The translations under genes and the position numbers were made by a program. Below the pieces are notes generated by a model that worked only from the letters and a program-made list of their open reading frames with translations, ran no database searches and was not told where the DNA came from. This document shows positions 53,231-63,300 of a DNA stretch of 64,000 nucleotides, in pieces (positions within the stretch are counted from its first letter, which is position 1; every line of letters starts with the position of its first letter). The stretch lies in contig NZ_RSED01000005.1 of the NCBI RefSeq assembly GCF_003933735.1, positions 211,812-275,811 on the forward strand, given 5' to 3'. The DNA is from Aquabacterium soli (lineage in GTDB: Bacteria > Pseudomonadota > Gammaproteobacteria > Burkholderiales > Burkholderiaceae_C).

Positions 53231-55477
53231 ATGCAGATACAAGTCGCTCCGAAGAAGGGCGTCGAGGGAGAGGTGCGCGCGCCCGCCGTACAGGTGGATG
53301 CTGCCAAATCGCTTGAGACTCTGTGTCTCTTGGCGCGTCTGCACCAGATTGCTGCGGATGCCGCCACGTTGGCGCATCAACTCGCCATCGACCCCCACTC
53401 GGCGCTCCAACACGACGACTTGCTTCGTGCCGCAAAGCACCTTGGCTTGAAAGCCAAGCTGGTCAGGACCACACCCGAACGACTCAATCTCGCTGCCCTC
53501 CCGGCATTGGCCCGTCTGGTCGATGACGACGGGCAAGAACGCTGGGTCCTGCTGGCCCAATGCGATGGCCAGCGGGTCCTGTTTCAGGATGCCGGGGCTG
53601 ATGGAGGCGGGCGTCCCACCATCGAGCCATTGGAGGTCTTCGCGCGCCAATGGGCTGGCGGTGGCGGCCAGGGCACACTGCTGTTGGCTACCAGCCGCGC
53701 CAGTCTGGTGGGCGAAATGGCCAAGTTCGACTTCAGCTGGTTCATTCCCAGCTTGGTGCGCTACCGCAAGCTGCTGGGCGAAGTGCTGGTCGTTTCACTG
53801 TTCCTGCAGATCTTCGCGCTGATCAGCCCCCTCTTCTTCCAGGTCGTGATGGACAAGGTGCTGGTCCACCGGGGCATGACCACGCTGGATGTGCTGGTGA
53901 TCGGCCTGCTGGTGGTTGTGGTGTTCGAAAGCGTCCTGACAGGGCTGCGCGCCTATGTGTTCAGCCACACCACGAGCCGCATCGATGTCGAATTGGGCGC
54001 GCGTCTGTTCCAGCACCTGCTGCGCCTGCCCCTGGCCTATTTCCAGGCACGCCGTGTCGGTGATTCCGTGGCCCGCGTGCGCGAGTTGGAGAACATCCGC
54101 AGCTTCCTCACGGGCAACGCCCTCACGCTGGTGCTGGACGTGGTGTTCTCGGTCCTGTTCATCGCCGTGATGTTCTTCTACAGCGTGTCCCTCACGCTGA
54201 TCGTGCTGACGAGTCTGCCTTTGTACGTCATCCTGAGCCTGCTGGTGGTGCCCGTGCTGCGCAAGCGGTTGGACGAGAAGTTCGCCCGCGGTGCCGAGAA
54301 CCAGGCGCTGCTGGTGGAGACCATCACAGGCATCCAGACGGTCAAGGCCAACGCGCTGGAGCCCTCCATGGCCCGCCGTTGGGACAATCAGCTGGCTGCC
54401 TATGTGTCGGCCAGCTTCAAGACCCAGAATCTGGCCACTTGGGCCAACGAGGGCATCAACCTCATCGGCAAGCTGGTCAACGCGGCCACCTTGTGGTTCG
54501 GCGCCAAGCTGGTGATGGACCAGGAGCTCACCGTGGGGCAGTTCGTGGCGTTCAACATGTTTGCCGGGCGTGTGGCCCAGCCCATCATGCGTCTGGCGCA
54601 GATGTGGACCGATTTCCAGCAGACGGGCATTTCGATGCAGCGGCTGGGCGACATCCTCAACACCCGTACCGAGGTGCCTCCTGCCAACGCGGCCCAACTT
54701 CCTCCTGTCAAGGGCAGGGTCACGCTGGACCAGGTTACCTTCCGCTACCGACCTGAAGCCGCACCCGTGCTGCAAGGCGTGAGTCTGGACATCCTTCCTG
54801 GCGAGGTCATCGGCATCGTTGGACGATCGGGCTCGGGCAAGAGCACGTTGACCAAGCTGGTGCAGCGCCTGTACGTGCCTGAACAGGGGCGCTTGCTGGT
54901 CGATGGCATCGACATCAGCCTGATCGATGCTGCGCAGCTGCGCCGCCAGGTGGGCGTGGTGCTGCAGGACAACTTCCTGTTCAACCGCAGCGTGCGCGAG
55001 AACATCGCCATCGCCGACCCGGCGGCACCGATCGAGGCCATCATGCGGGCGGCTCAGCTGGCAGGTGCCCATGATTTCGTGAGCGAGCTGCCCGAGGGTT
55101 ACGACACCATAGTGGGCGAACAGGGCGCCAGCCTCAGCGGCGGGCAGCGCCAGCGCATTGCCATCGCGCGGGCCTTGTTCTCCAACCCGCGCATCCTGAT
55201 TTTCGATGAGGCCACCAGCGCGCTCGACTACGAGAGCGAAGCCATCATCCAGTGCAACATGGCGGCCATCTGCCGGGGGCGCACCGTGCTCATCATTGCG
55301 CACAGACTCAGTGCCGTGCGCCATGCCCATCGCATCATCGCCATGGACAAGGGGCGCATTGTCGAGGCGGGTCCGCACGACGAATTGATCAAGCATCCCA
55401 AGGGCCTGTATGCCTACCTGTGGCGCATGCAGCAGTCGGGCGGGCAGGAAGCTCCCGGGTCGGAGGTTCAATCGTGA
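53231..55477 (+). CDS. Type I secretion ABC exporter with C39-like domain
   Basis: A 748-aa inner-membrane ABC exporter of the HlyB/LapB class. N-terminal C39-peptidase-like domain (SLETLCLLARLH, GLKAKLVRTTPERL): aligned by eye with HlyB, lysine occupies the catalytic Cys position, so it should bind unfolded RTX substrate rather than cleave it. Then six membrane helices and an ATPase: GRSGSGKSTL, LSGGQRQR, ILIFDEATSALD, IIAHRLS. ATG 53231 (AGGAAG upstream) is preferred to 53192. The 130-bp gap before it is AT-richer and should hold the operon promoter. Partner genes: HlyD (55474) and RTX (57346); no TolC here. Confidence 0.94.
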   Translation: MQIQVAPKKGVEGEVRAPAVQVDAAKSLETLCLLARLHQIAADAATLAHQLAIDPHSALQHDDLLRAAKHLGLKAKLVRTTPERLNLAALPALARLVDDDGQERWVLLAQCDGQRVLFQDAGADGGGRPTIEPLEVFARQWAGGGGQGTLLLATSRASLVGEMAKFDFSWFIPSLVRYRKLLGEVLVVSLFLQIFALISPLFFQVVMDKVLVHRGMTTLDVLVIGLLVVVVFESVLTGLRAYVFSHTTSRIDVELGARLFQHLLRLPLAYFQARRVGDSVARVRELENIRSFLTGNALTLVLDVVFSVLFIAVMFFYSVSLTLIVLTSLPLYVILSLLVVPVLRKRLDEKFARGAENQALLVETITGIQTVKANALEPSMARRWDNQLAAYVSASFKTQNLATWANEGINLIGKLVNAATLWFGAKLVMDQELTVGQFVAFNMFAGRVAQPIMRLAQMWTDFQQTGISMQRLGDILNTRTEVPPANAAQLPPVKGRVTLDQVTFRYRPEAAPVLQGVSLDILPGEVIGIVGRSGSGKSTLTKLVQRLYVPEQGRLLVDGIDISLIDAAQLRRQVGVVLQDNFLFNRSVRENIAIADPAAPIEAIMRAAQLAGAHDFVSELPEGYDTIVGEQGASLSGGQRQRIAIARALFSNPRILIFDEATSALDYESEAIIQCNMAAICRGRTVLIIAHRLSAVRHAHRIIAMDKGRIVEAGPHDELIKHPKGLYAYLWRMQQSGGQEAPGSEVQS

Positions 55478-56976
55478 GCGCTGCATCGTCTTCGGAGCAG
55501 GTCGTGGCCGCACCGCCTCGGCATCCCTTCCTTGAACTGATGGCTCGATACAGAGCCATCTGGCGGGCGGTCTGGGCGCAACGCCATCAACTGGCCGGTC
55601 CCGCAAGGCTGGCCGACGAAGTGGCCTTCCTGCCGGCGGCGCTCAGCCTGCAGGCCACGCCGCCGCATCCGTCTCCGCGGCGGGCCATCTGGGTCATCCT
55701 GAGCTTGTTCACCATCGCCTTGCTGTGGGCCTGTTTCGGGCAGGTGGACATCGTCGCGGTGGCTCCGGGGCGCATTGTGGTCAGCGAAGGCACCAAGCTG
55801 ATCCAGCCCTTGGAAACCAGCGTGGTGCAGGCCATCCATGTGCAGAACGGCGACAAGGTCAGGGCCGGCCAGTTGCTGATCGAGCTGGACCCTACGTCCG
55901 CCCGCGCGGACAACAGCCGGGTGGGGCAGGAGCGCACGGCGGCCTTGCTGGAGGCGTGGCGTACCGAGGCCCTGCTTGGATCCCTGGACAGCGGCAAAAC
56001 GCCGTCCTTGCCGTCAGCAGCGCGCGAGGTCGATGCGGGCTCTCTGACCATGGCGAAGTCGCAGCTCAGCGCCGAATGGCTGAACATCCAGGCCCAGCGC
56101 GCCAAGCTCGATTCGGACATCGCGGCCAAGAAGGCCGAGCTGGACACCGTGCGCGAGGAAGTAGCCAAGCTGGAGGCCACCCTGCCCATCGCACGCAAGC
56201 GCGAGGTCGACTTCGAGACGCTGTCCAAGCAGGGCTTCGTGAGCCAACACGCGGGGCAGGACCGCACCCAGGTGCGCATCGAGATGGAGCAGGACCTGGC
56301 TGCCTACCGTGCTCGCCGCGAAGAGACCAAGGCCGCCATCATCCAGGCCGAGCAGACGCGTCGGGCATGGATGGCCGACACCGTCAGCACGCTCAACGAA
56401 CGCCATGCCAAGGCCGATCTGCAGCAGCGCCAACTGGTGGCGGAGGGGGCCAAGGCCAGCCAGCGCGAGCGCCTGACAAGTCTGGCGGCCCCGGTGGATG
56501 GCACCGTGCAGCAACTGGCCGTTCACACCACGGGCGGCGTGGTCACGCCTGCACAGGTGCTGCTGGTGGTGGTGCCCGATCAGGCCCAGGTCACGGCGGA
56601 CGTGACGCTCGAAAACAAGGACGTGGGCTTTGTCAGCGAAGGCCAGGAGGCCGAGATCAAGCTGGAGACCTTTCCGTACACGCGCTATGGCACGGTGCCC
56701 GCCAAGGTGACGCACATCACGGCCGATGCGGTGATGCAGGACCCGCAGATCAAGCGTGACGAGGACGGTAAGGCCAAGGCGGACAGCCCTGGCGGGGCAG
56801 TGTTTCCGGCTTCATTGGCCTTGGCGAGCAATGTGATCGATGTGGATGGCAAACAGATCAGGCTGGCGCCAGGGATGAACCTGACGGCGGAGATCAAGAC
56901 GGGGAAGAGGCGGGTGATTGACTACTTACTGAGTCCGGTGCAGAAGCATGCGGGGGAAAGTTTGAGGGAGCGCTGA
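55474..56976 (+). CDS. HlyD-family type I secretion periplasmic adaptor
   Basis: A 500-aa membrane fusion protein. Cytoplasmic N-terminus of about 65 aa, one membrane segment (IWVILSLFTIALLWACFG), lipoyl half-motif VQNGDKVRAGQLLIELDPTSA, a long coiled coil (AQRAKLDSDIAAKKAELDTV onward), then LAAPVDGTVQQLAVHTTGGVV and a beta-barrel ending with GMNLTAEIKTGKRRVIDYLLSP. The start is GTG at 55474, overlapping the exporter stop (GTGA) with GGAGG seven bases upstream. It bridges the ABC exporter to a TolC-like channel. Confidence 0.94.
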   Translation: MSAASSSEQVVAAPPRHPFLELMARYRAIWRAVWAQRHQLAGPARLADEVAFLPAALSLQATPPHPSPRRAIWVILSLFTIALLWACFGQVDIVAVAPGRIVVSEGTKLIQPLETSVVQAIHVQNGDKVRAGQLLIELDPTSARADNSRVGQERTAALLEAWRTEALLGSLDSGKTPSLPSAAREVDAGSLTMAKSQLSAEWLNIQAQRAKLDSDIAAKKAELDTVREEVAKLEATLPIARKREVDFETLSKQGFVSQHAGQDRTQVRIEMEQDLAAYRARREETKAAIIQAEQTRRAWMADTVSTLNERHAKADLQQRQLVAEGAKASQRERLTSLAAPVDGTVQQLAVHTTGGVVTPAQVLLVVVPDQAQVTADVTLENKDVGFVSEGQEAEIKLETFPYTRYGTVPAKVTHITADAVMQDPQIKRDEDGKAKADSPGGAVFPASLALASNVIDVDGKQIRLAPGMNLTAEIKTGKRRVIDYLLSPVQKHAGESLRER

Positions 56977-57006
56977 GCGCTCGGATTTTTCGTTCCAAAG
57001 GTTTTT

Positions 57007-57336
57007 ATGAGTTCTTCAGGCAAGTCATTTTTTGGGGGCATCGCTGTGGGCGTTTTTTCTGCCTTCATCCTGCGCTATTGGGGGCATGAGCGTGTCGGCC
57101 CGTTGTCGGTTGTTGTTCTTATTCCGCTGCTCTTGCTGTCTTGTATTTCATTATTTGTAAGGCAGTTCGTGCCTGGGGCGGTTGATAAATACGGATTGCC
57201 TCAAGACGACCTTTCTGGCGAGCAGATTAAAAAAAATCCGAGGCTTGCTACGGTTCTTCAATTGCTGACTTGCCTGGGTTTTTTTCTTTTTGGCTGGTTA
57301 ATCGTTTTTTGCTTTTTGTTGTTTATTAATAAATAG
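57007..57336 (+). CDS. Small multi-pass membrane protein inside the T1SS operon
   Basis: A 109-aa protein with three hydrophobic segments (about residues 8-24, 33-51 and 84-107) and a polar loop (DKYGLPQDDLSGEQIKKNP) between the second and third. No family recognised. AAAGG lies five bases before the ATG. It is 30 bp after the adaptor gene and 9 bp before the RTX gene, so it is co-expressed with them. Base composition is clearly AT-richer than the flanking exporter genes. It could be an accessory to RTX secretion, an immunity-like protein or a membrane anchor; none is shown. Confidence 0.7.
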   Translation: MSSSGKSFFGGIAVGVFSAFILRYWGHERVGPLSVVVLIPLLLLSCISLFVRQFVPGAVDKYGLPQDDLSGEQIKKNPRLATVLQLLTCLGFFLFGWLIVFCFLLFINK

Positions 57337-57345
57337 GGTATTTAA

Positions 57346-60300
57346 ATGGCGAAAACAGTTTCTTCTGCAGGTGAGTTGTCAAATGTCGTTGCAGATATAG
57401 TTCAGTTGGCGCAGAAATTTCCGAATGTGGATTGGACGGACGGGGCGACGGTTATTCAGCTTGGCTCGCAGGCTATTAATCTGATCAAACCCAATCACCC
57501 ATTGCTGGAGCTTTCTTCTGCAATTGCCTCCGTGGCGCCTATTGCCAACGGTATCACGTCCATTTCTCAGGGGTTACAGACAAATGATGCGCGAAAAGTA
57601 TCCGATGGATTGCTAGATCTGATTTCTGGGATTGGGGGGGTGCTGTCTTCCGGGCTCGTACCACATCCTGGGGCAAAGGCGGCAGGGCTAGCAATTTCTA
57701 TCATGGCAAATGCCGCCAAAATGAATCGAGATCGAATTTCTGATTTCCTGGATCCGGATAATTTATCTGATTTGTTGGAAGATGTTCGGCGGATGCTTTT
57801 CCCGGACTATGCGCTGCAGAAGGATCTTGCTGATGCCATCAGCGGAAAATACCGTGATGCCAAAAATCCACCCCGCCGTGACCCGCTGGCAATCGATTTG
57901 GATCGGGATGGCATTGAAACTGTTGGCGTCGGAGCGGGTAACCCCATTTTGTTTGACCATAACGCCGATGGCATCCGAACTGGGACGGGATGGTTGAAAG
58001 GGGATGATGCCTGGCTGGTCATGGACCGAAACGGCAATGGCACTATCGATTCCGGTCAAGAGTTGTTTGGCGTAGATACCCAGATCATCGACGCAGCGGG
58101 GGTGCAAAGAGCTGCCTTCAGTGGTTTTGAGGCCCTAGGAACCCTCGATGCCAATAATGACAAAGTGTTTGATGCTCAAGATGCAGCCTTCAGTCAGGTA
58201 AGGCTTTGGCAGGACATCAATCAAGATGGGATTAGCCAAGCCAACGAACTCAGTACGCTTGTCCAAAAAAACATTACAAGCATTTCTCTGATAAGTACCG
58301 CCACGGCTACCAATCTGGGAAATGGCAATGCGGTCACTGCGACGGCATCAGTCGCGTTCGGTAATCAAACTACTACACACATTGACAGCGTGTCCGTCTC
58401 AGGCGCAAGCGCCGGTAATCTCGACCTTGCCGACAATCCGTTTTACCGAGAATTTCCCTCTATCCCCTTAACGGAGATTGCTCGTGCTCTGCCAGAGATG
58501 GGCGGGAGCGGCTGGGTGCGTGACTTAAGAGAAGCAATGAGCCAGGGTACGGCGACGGCCCAGACATTGGTCAACACGGTGAACGCCTTTGCACAAGCAT
58601 CTACTCGGGAAGCGCAGCTAAAGCTGATCGATGCGTTGCTATCCGATTGGGCGTCTAGCACTGGCAAGCACGACATTACCCCAAGCCTGATCGAGGGCGT
58701 GACGGGAACCTTGATCAACGAGTCGGGTAACACGAAGACTTACAGAATCACTGCAATGGACCCGGAGCAATTGCAGGCGTTGCTGAGCAATAGCCCTTCG
58801 GCTGACTATGATGCTGCTCGATTTGTGTTTAACGACGAGAGGTATGCCAAGAAGCCAGGCGCTCACCAATATGAAGGATTGCAGTTGACGGAAGCCGGCG
58901 TTGAGGTGATGGCGCGGCTCGCCGTGCTAGAAGTCTTCAATGGTCAGAGATTTATTGACTTCACAACTATTCGCACGACGTCGTCTGGTGGGGGGGCTGG
59001 CTCTGCAGGAGGTGGTGGCAGCGGCGGCGGAGTCTATGTGCCTCCTACTGGACCACAGGTGCGGTATGAGATCCAGATCACTACCAATCAAATTGAATCC
59101 TTGAACCAAGCTTACGATGCATTGAGGGAGTCGGCCTATGCATCGCTAGTGATGCAGACACGCCTCAGGCCATATCTCGATGCGATCACGTTCACGATCG
59201 AGGACAACGAGGTCGAAATCGATACGACCCCTTTCATCACTTTGTTGGCGAGCAACAAATCTGCTAATGCCGCCAACGCCTTGATCGATCTCATCGAACT
59301 GAACCGTTACTCTCACGACACGCTGGAAGCTGTTGGCCTGGATGGTATTGCGCTCCTGAGAACCTGGATCTCGGACTTCTCAGCCCAGCCGTGGCTCGCA
59401 TCCATATTGGCAGATCTGCGCGTCAACCTCGGCACATCGCCAACCCTGTCTTCTAGCGCCGACCTGTACGTGGGTTTGGATGGCCGGGATACAGTGAATG
59501 CTGGTGATGGCAATGACCTCATTGATGCGGGTGCGAGCGCCGATTATGTGAACGCTGGCGCTGGTTCGGACACACTGTTGGGAGGTGCAGGCAATGACAT
59601 CCTCTATGGCGGCAACGGTGCCGACGTTCTTCAAGGGGGCGCCGACAACGACACGCTTTACGGCGAAGCCGGAGCTGACGTGCTGGACGGCGGTACCGGC
59701 AATGACTACCTGTCCGGTGGTGATGGCCAGGACACCTACCGATTCGGCCGCGGTTCTGGCCAGGACACCATCTACAACTATGACTCGGACACGCTGGGCA
59801 CGAGCGCCGATGTGATCCAGTTGGGAGACGGCATCACGCCATCGGACATCGAACTGAGCCGCTCCGGCGACACGCTGGTCATCGCCATCGCCGGGACCAA
59901 CGACCAGCTGCAGGTCCAGAACTACTTCTCTCAAGATGGGCAGTCCGCGTATGCGGTGGAAACCATTCGTTTTGCAAATGGCACGCAGCTGAGCATCGAC
60001 CAGGTGAAGGCCTTGCTCCTGACCCCTGGCCAGCAGACAAGTGTGAACCAGACTGGCTATGCCACGGCGGATCTGTTGGTGGGCAGCGCTGGTCGCGACA
60101 CCCTGGATGGCAAAGGCGGCAACGACACGATCCATGGCGCCGCAGGTTCGGACTACCTTGTCGGGGGAGACGGCCAGGACAAGCTGCAGGGCGGCAGCGA
60201 CAACGACCTTCTGTACGGCGGTAACGGCAACGACCTGCTGCAAGGCGACAGCCGGCCCGAGAAGGTGGTTATCAGCGCCAAGGCCAGTCTGGCCGGGGGC

Positions 60301-63300
60301 GTGGGAGCGGAGCTGCAACTGTGGATCAACGGCCAGAAGGTCGGCTCTGCCGAAGTGCGCTCCACCTCCGGATGGGCCGACTACACCTTCGACGTCGATC
60401 TGCCACAGGGCCGTGATGTCTCACTGGACGTGGTGTTCGCCAACGATGCGACCGTCAACGGTGAAGACCGCAACCTGTGGATCAACACGGTGCGTGTCGG
60501 CAGCCATGTCATGAATCCCACGGACACGGGCGTCAAGGTCGATCGTGGCAATGGCGCTGGCGCCTTCGATGGCCTGGATGTGATCGCGGGCAGCGGTGGC
60601 TTGTTCTGGAACGCAGCACTGCGGTTCACGGTGCCTCTGTCCGTCGTGGGCTCGGGCGGCAACGACAGCCTGTATGGCGATGCCGGCAACGACACGCTCG
60701 ATGGAGGCGCAGGCAACGATTCGCTGTCAGGTGGCGATGGCGCTGATGTCTACCTGTTCAGCCGTGGCGATGGCCAGGACTCGATCAACAACCACGACGC
60801 CGATGCCCTGGGTGTCAATGCCGACACGATCCAGCTGGGGGCTGGCATCACCGTGACGGACGTGGTGCTGACGCGCAGCAGCAGTGACTTGATCATCAGC
60901 ATCAAAGGCACGGATGACCAACTGCGTGTGTCGAGCTATTTCTATCAAGATGCCGCGTCCGCCTATGCGGTCGAGAGCATCAAGTTCGCCGATGGCACAG
61001 CCTGGGACATCGCCACGGTCAAGGCCAAGGTGCTGACCAGCACCACAGGCCACGACAACCTGACCGGCTACGCCACGGCAGACAGCCTGTCTGGGGGCGA
61101 GGGTCACGATACATTGAACGGCGAAGCCGGCAACGACACGCTGGATGGCGGCGTTGGGCAAGACAGCCTGAACGGCGGCAATGGCGCCGATGTGCTCAGG
61201 GGGGGGCTGGGCCGTGACACGCTGTACGGCGGCAATGACGCCGACAGTCTGCAGGGCAACGAGCACAACGACTACCTCTACGGCGATGCCGGCAATGACA
61301 CCCTGGACGGCGGCACAGGCAACGACAACCTCCAAGGTGGCAATGGCGCCGATGTCTACCGCTTCGGCCGGGGCAGTGGCCAGGACACCATTTTCAATTA
61401 CGACGCTGACACCCTGGGCACGAATGCCGATGTCATCGAACTGGGGGCCGGCGTCCTTACCACGGACGTGGTGCTGACGCGCAGCAGCGATGACCTGGTG
61501 ATCCGGATCAATGGCACGACCGACCAGTTGGTGGTGCAGAGCTATTTCTCTCAGGACGGCACCGCCCCCTACGCGCTCGAGACCCTCAAGTTCGCCGACG
61601 GCACGATCTGGGACATTGCCGCGGTCAAGGGCAAGGTGCTGGTCAGCACCACGGGCAATGACGGCTTGGGCGGCTACGCCACGGCGGACAGCCTGTCCGG
61701 CGGCGATGGCAGCGACACCGTGAACGGCCTGGCTGGCAACGACACGCTGGACGGTGGTGCCGGCCAGGACAGCCTGAGTGGCGGTGACGGTGCCGATGTG
61801 CTCAAGGGGGGGCTGGGCAACGACACGCTGTACGGTGGCAACGACGCCGACAGCCTGCAGGGCAACGAGCACAATGACTACCTCTACGGTGACGCGGGCA
61901 ACGATACGCTGGATGGCGGTGCCGGCACGGATTACCTCAGTGGTGGCAATGGCGCCGACGTCTATCGATTCGGCCGGGGCAGTGGTCAGGACACCCTCTA
62001 CAACCACGATTCGGACGCGCTGGGCACGAACGCCGATGTCATCGAGCTAGGGGTTGGCGTGCTCACCACGGACCTGGTGCTCACGCGCAACAGCGATGAC
62101 CTGGTGATCCGGATCAACGGCACGACCGACCAAGTGGTGGTGCGGAGCTATTTCTACCTGGATGGTGCCTCCAGCTATGCGCTCGAAACCCTCAAGTTTG
62201 CCGATGGCACGACCTGGGACATCGCCGCGGTCAAGACCAAGGTGCTGGCCAATACCACCGGCAATGACAGCCTGACCGGCTATGTCACGGCGGACAGCCT
62301 GTCTGGCGGCGATGGCAATGATGTGTTGAGCGGCCTGACCGGTAACGACACGCTGGATGGTGGCGTCGGGCATGACAACCTGAGTGGCGGCGATGGTGCG
62401 GACGTGCTCAAGGGGGGGCTGGGCCGCGATACGCTGTACGGTGGCAACGACGCCGACAGCCTGCAGGGCAACGAGCACAATGACTACCTCTACGGCGATG
62501 CCGGCAACGATACGCTGGACGGTGGTTCGGGCAACGACAACCTCCAGGGCGGCAACGGCGCCGATGTCTACCGCTTTGGCCGCGGTGGCGGCCAGGACAC
62601 GATCTACAACCACGACGTCGATGCGCTGGGCACGAACGCCGATGTCATCGAACTGGGTGCGGGCGTGCTCGCCACCGATGTCGTGCTGACGCGCAGCAGC
62701 GATGACCTGGTCATCAGCATTTCTGGCACCGATGACAAGCTGGTTGTGCAGAGCTACTTCTACCTGGATGGCACGGCTGCCTACACGGTGGAGAACCTCA
62801 AGTTCGCCGACGGAACCACCTGGAACTATGCGGCGGTCAAGTCCCGTCTGTCGACCGCCACGACACCCGCAGGGGTGGCCCAGTACGGCACAGGCGTCGC
62901 GGAGGCCTTGACCGGGGGCGCCGGCCCTGACACCTTGTCGGGTGGTGCAGGCAACGACACCCTCAACGGCGGTGCCGGCAATGACAACCTGCAAGGCGAT
63001 GGCGGCAACGACACCTACCTCTTTGGCAAGGGCTCCGGCAAGGACTCGATCTACAACTACGACACCACGGCTGGCAAGCTGGATGTGGTGCAGCTTGGTA
63101 CGGGCGTCACCACTGCAGACGTGGTGCTGACGCGATCCAGTGACGACCTGCTGCTGAGCATCAAGGGCACATCCGACAGCCTGCGCATCAACAGCTACTT
63201 CTACAGCGATGCCACCTATGGCTACCAGGTCGAGCAGATCAAGTTCGCCGATGGCACCATCTGGGACGTGGCTGCGGTCAAATCCAAGCTGGTCATCGCC

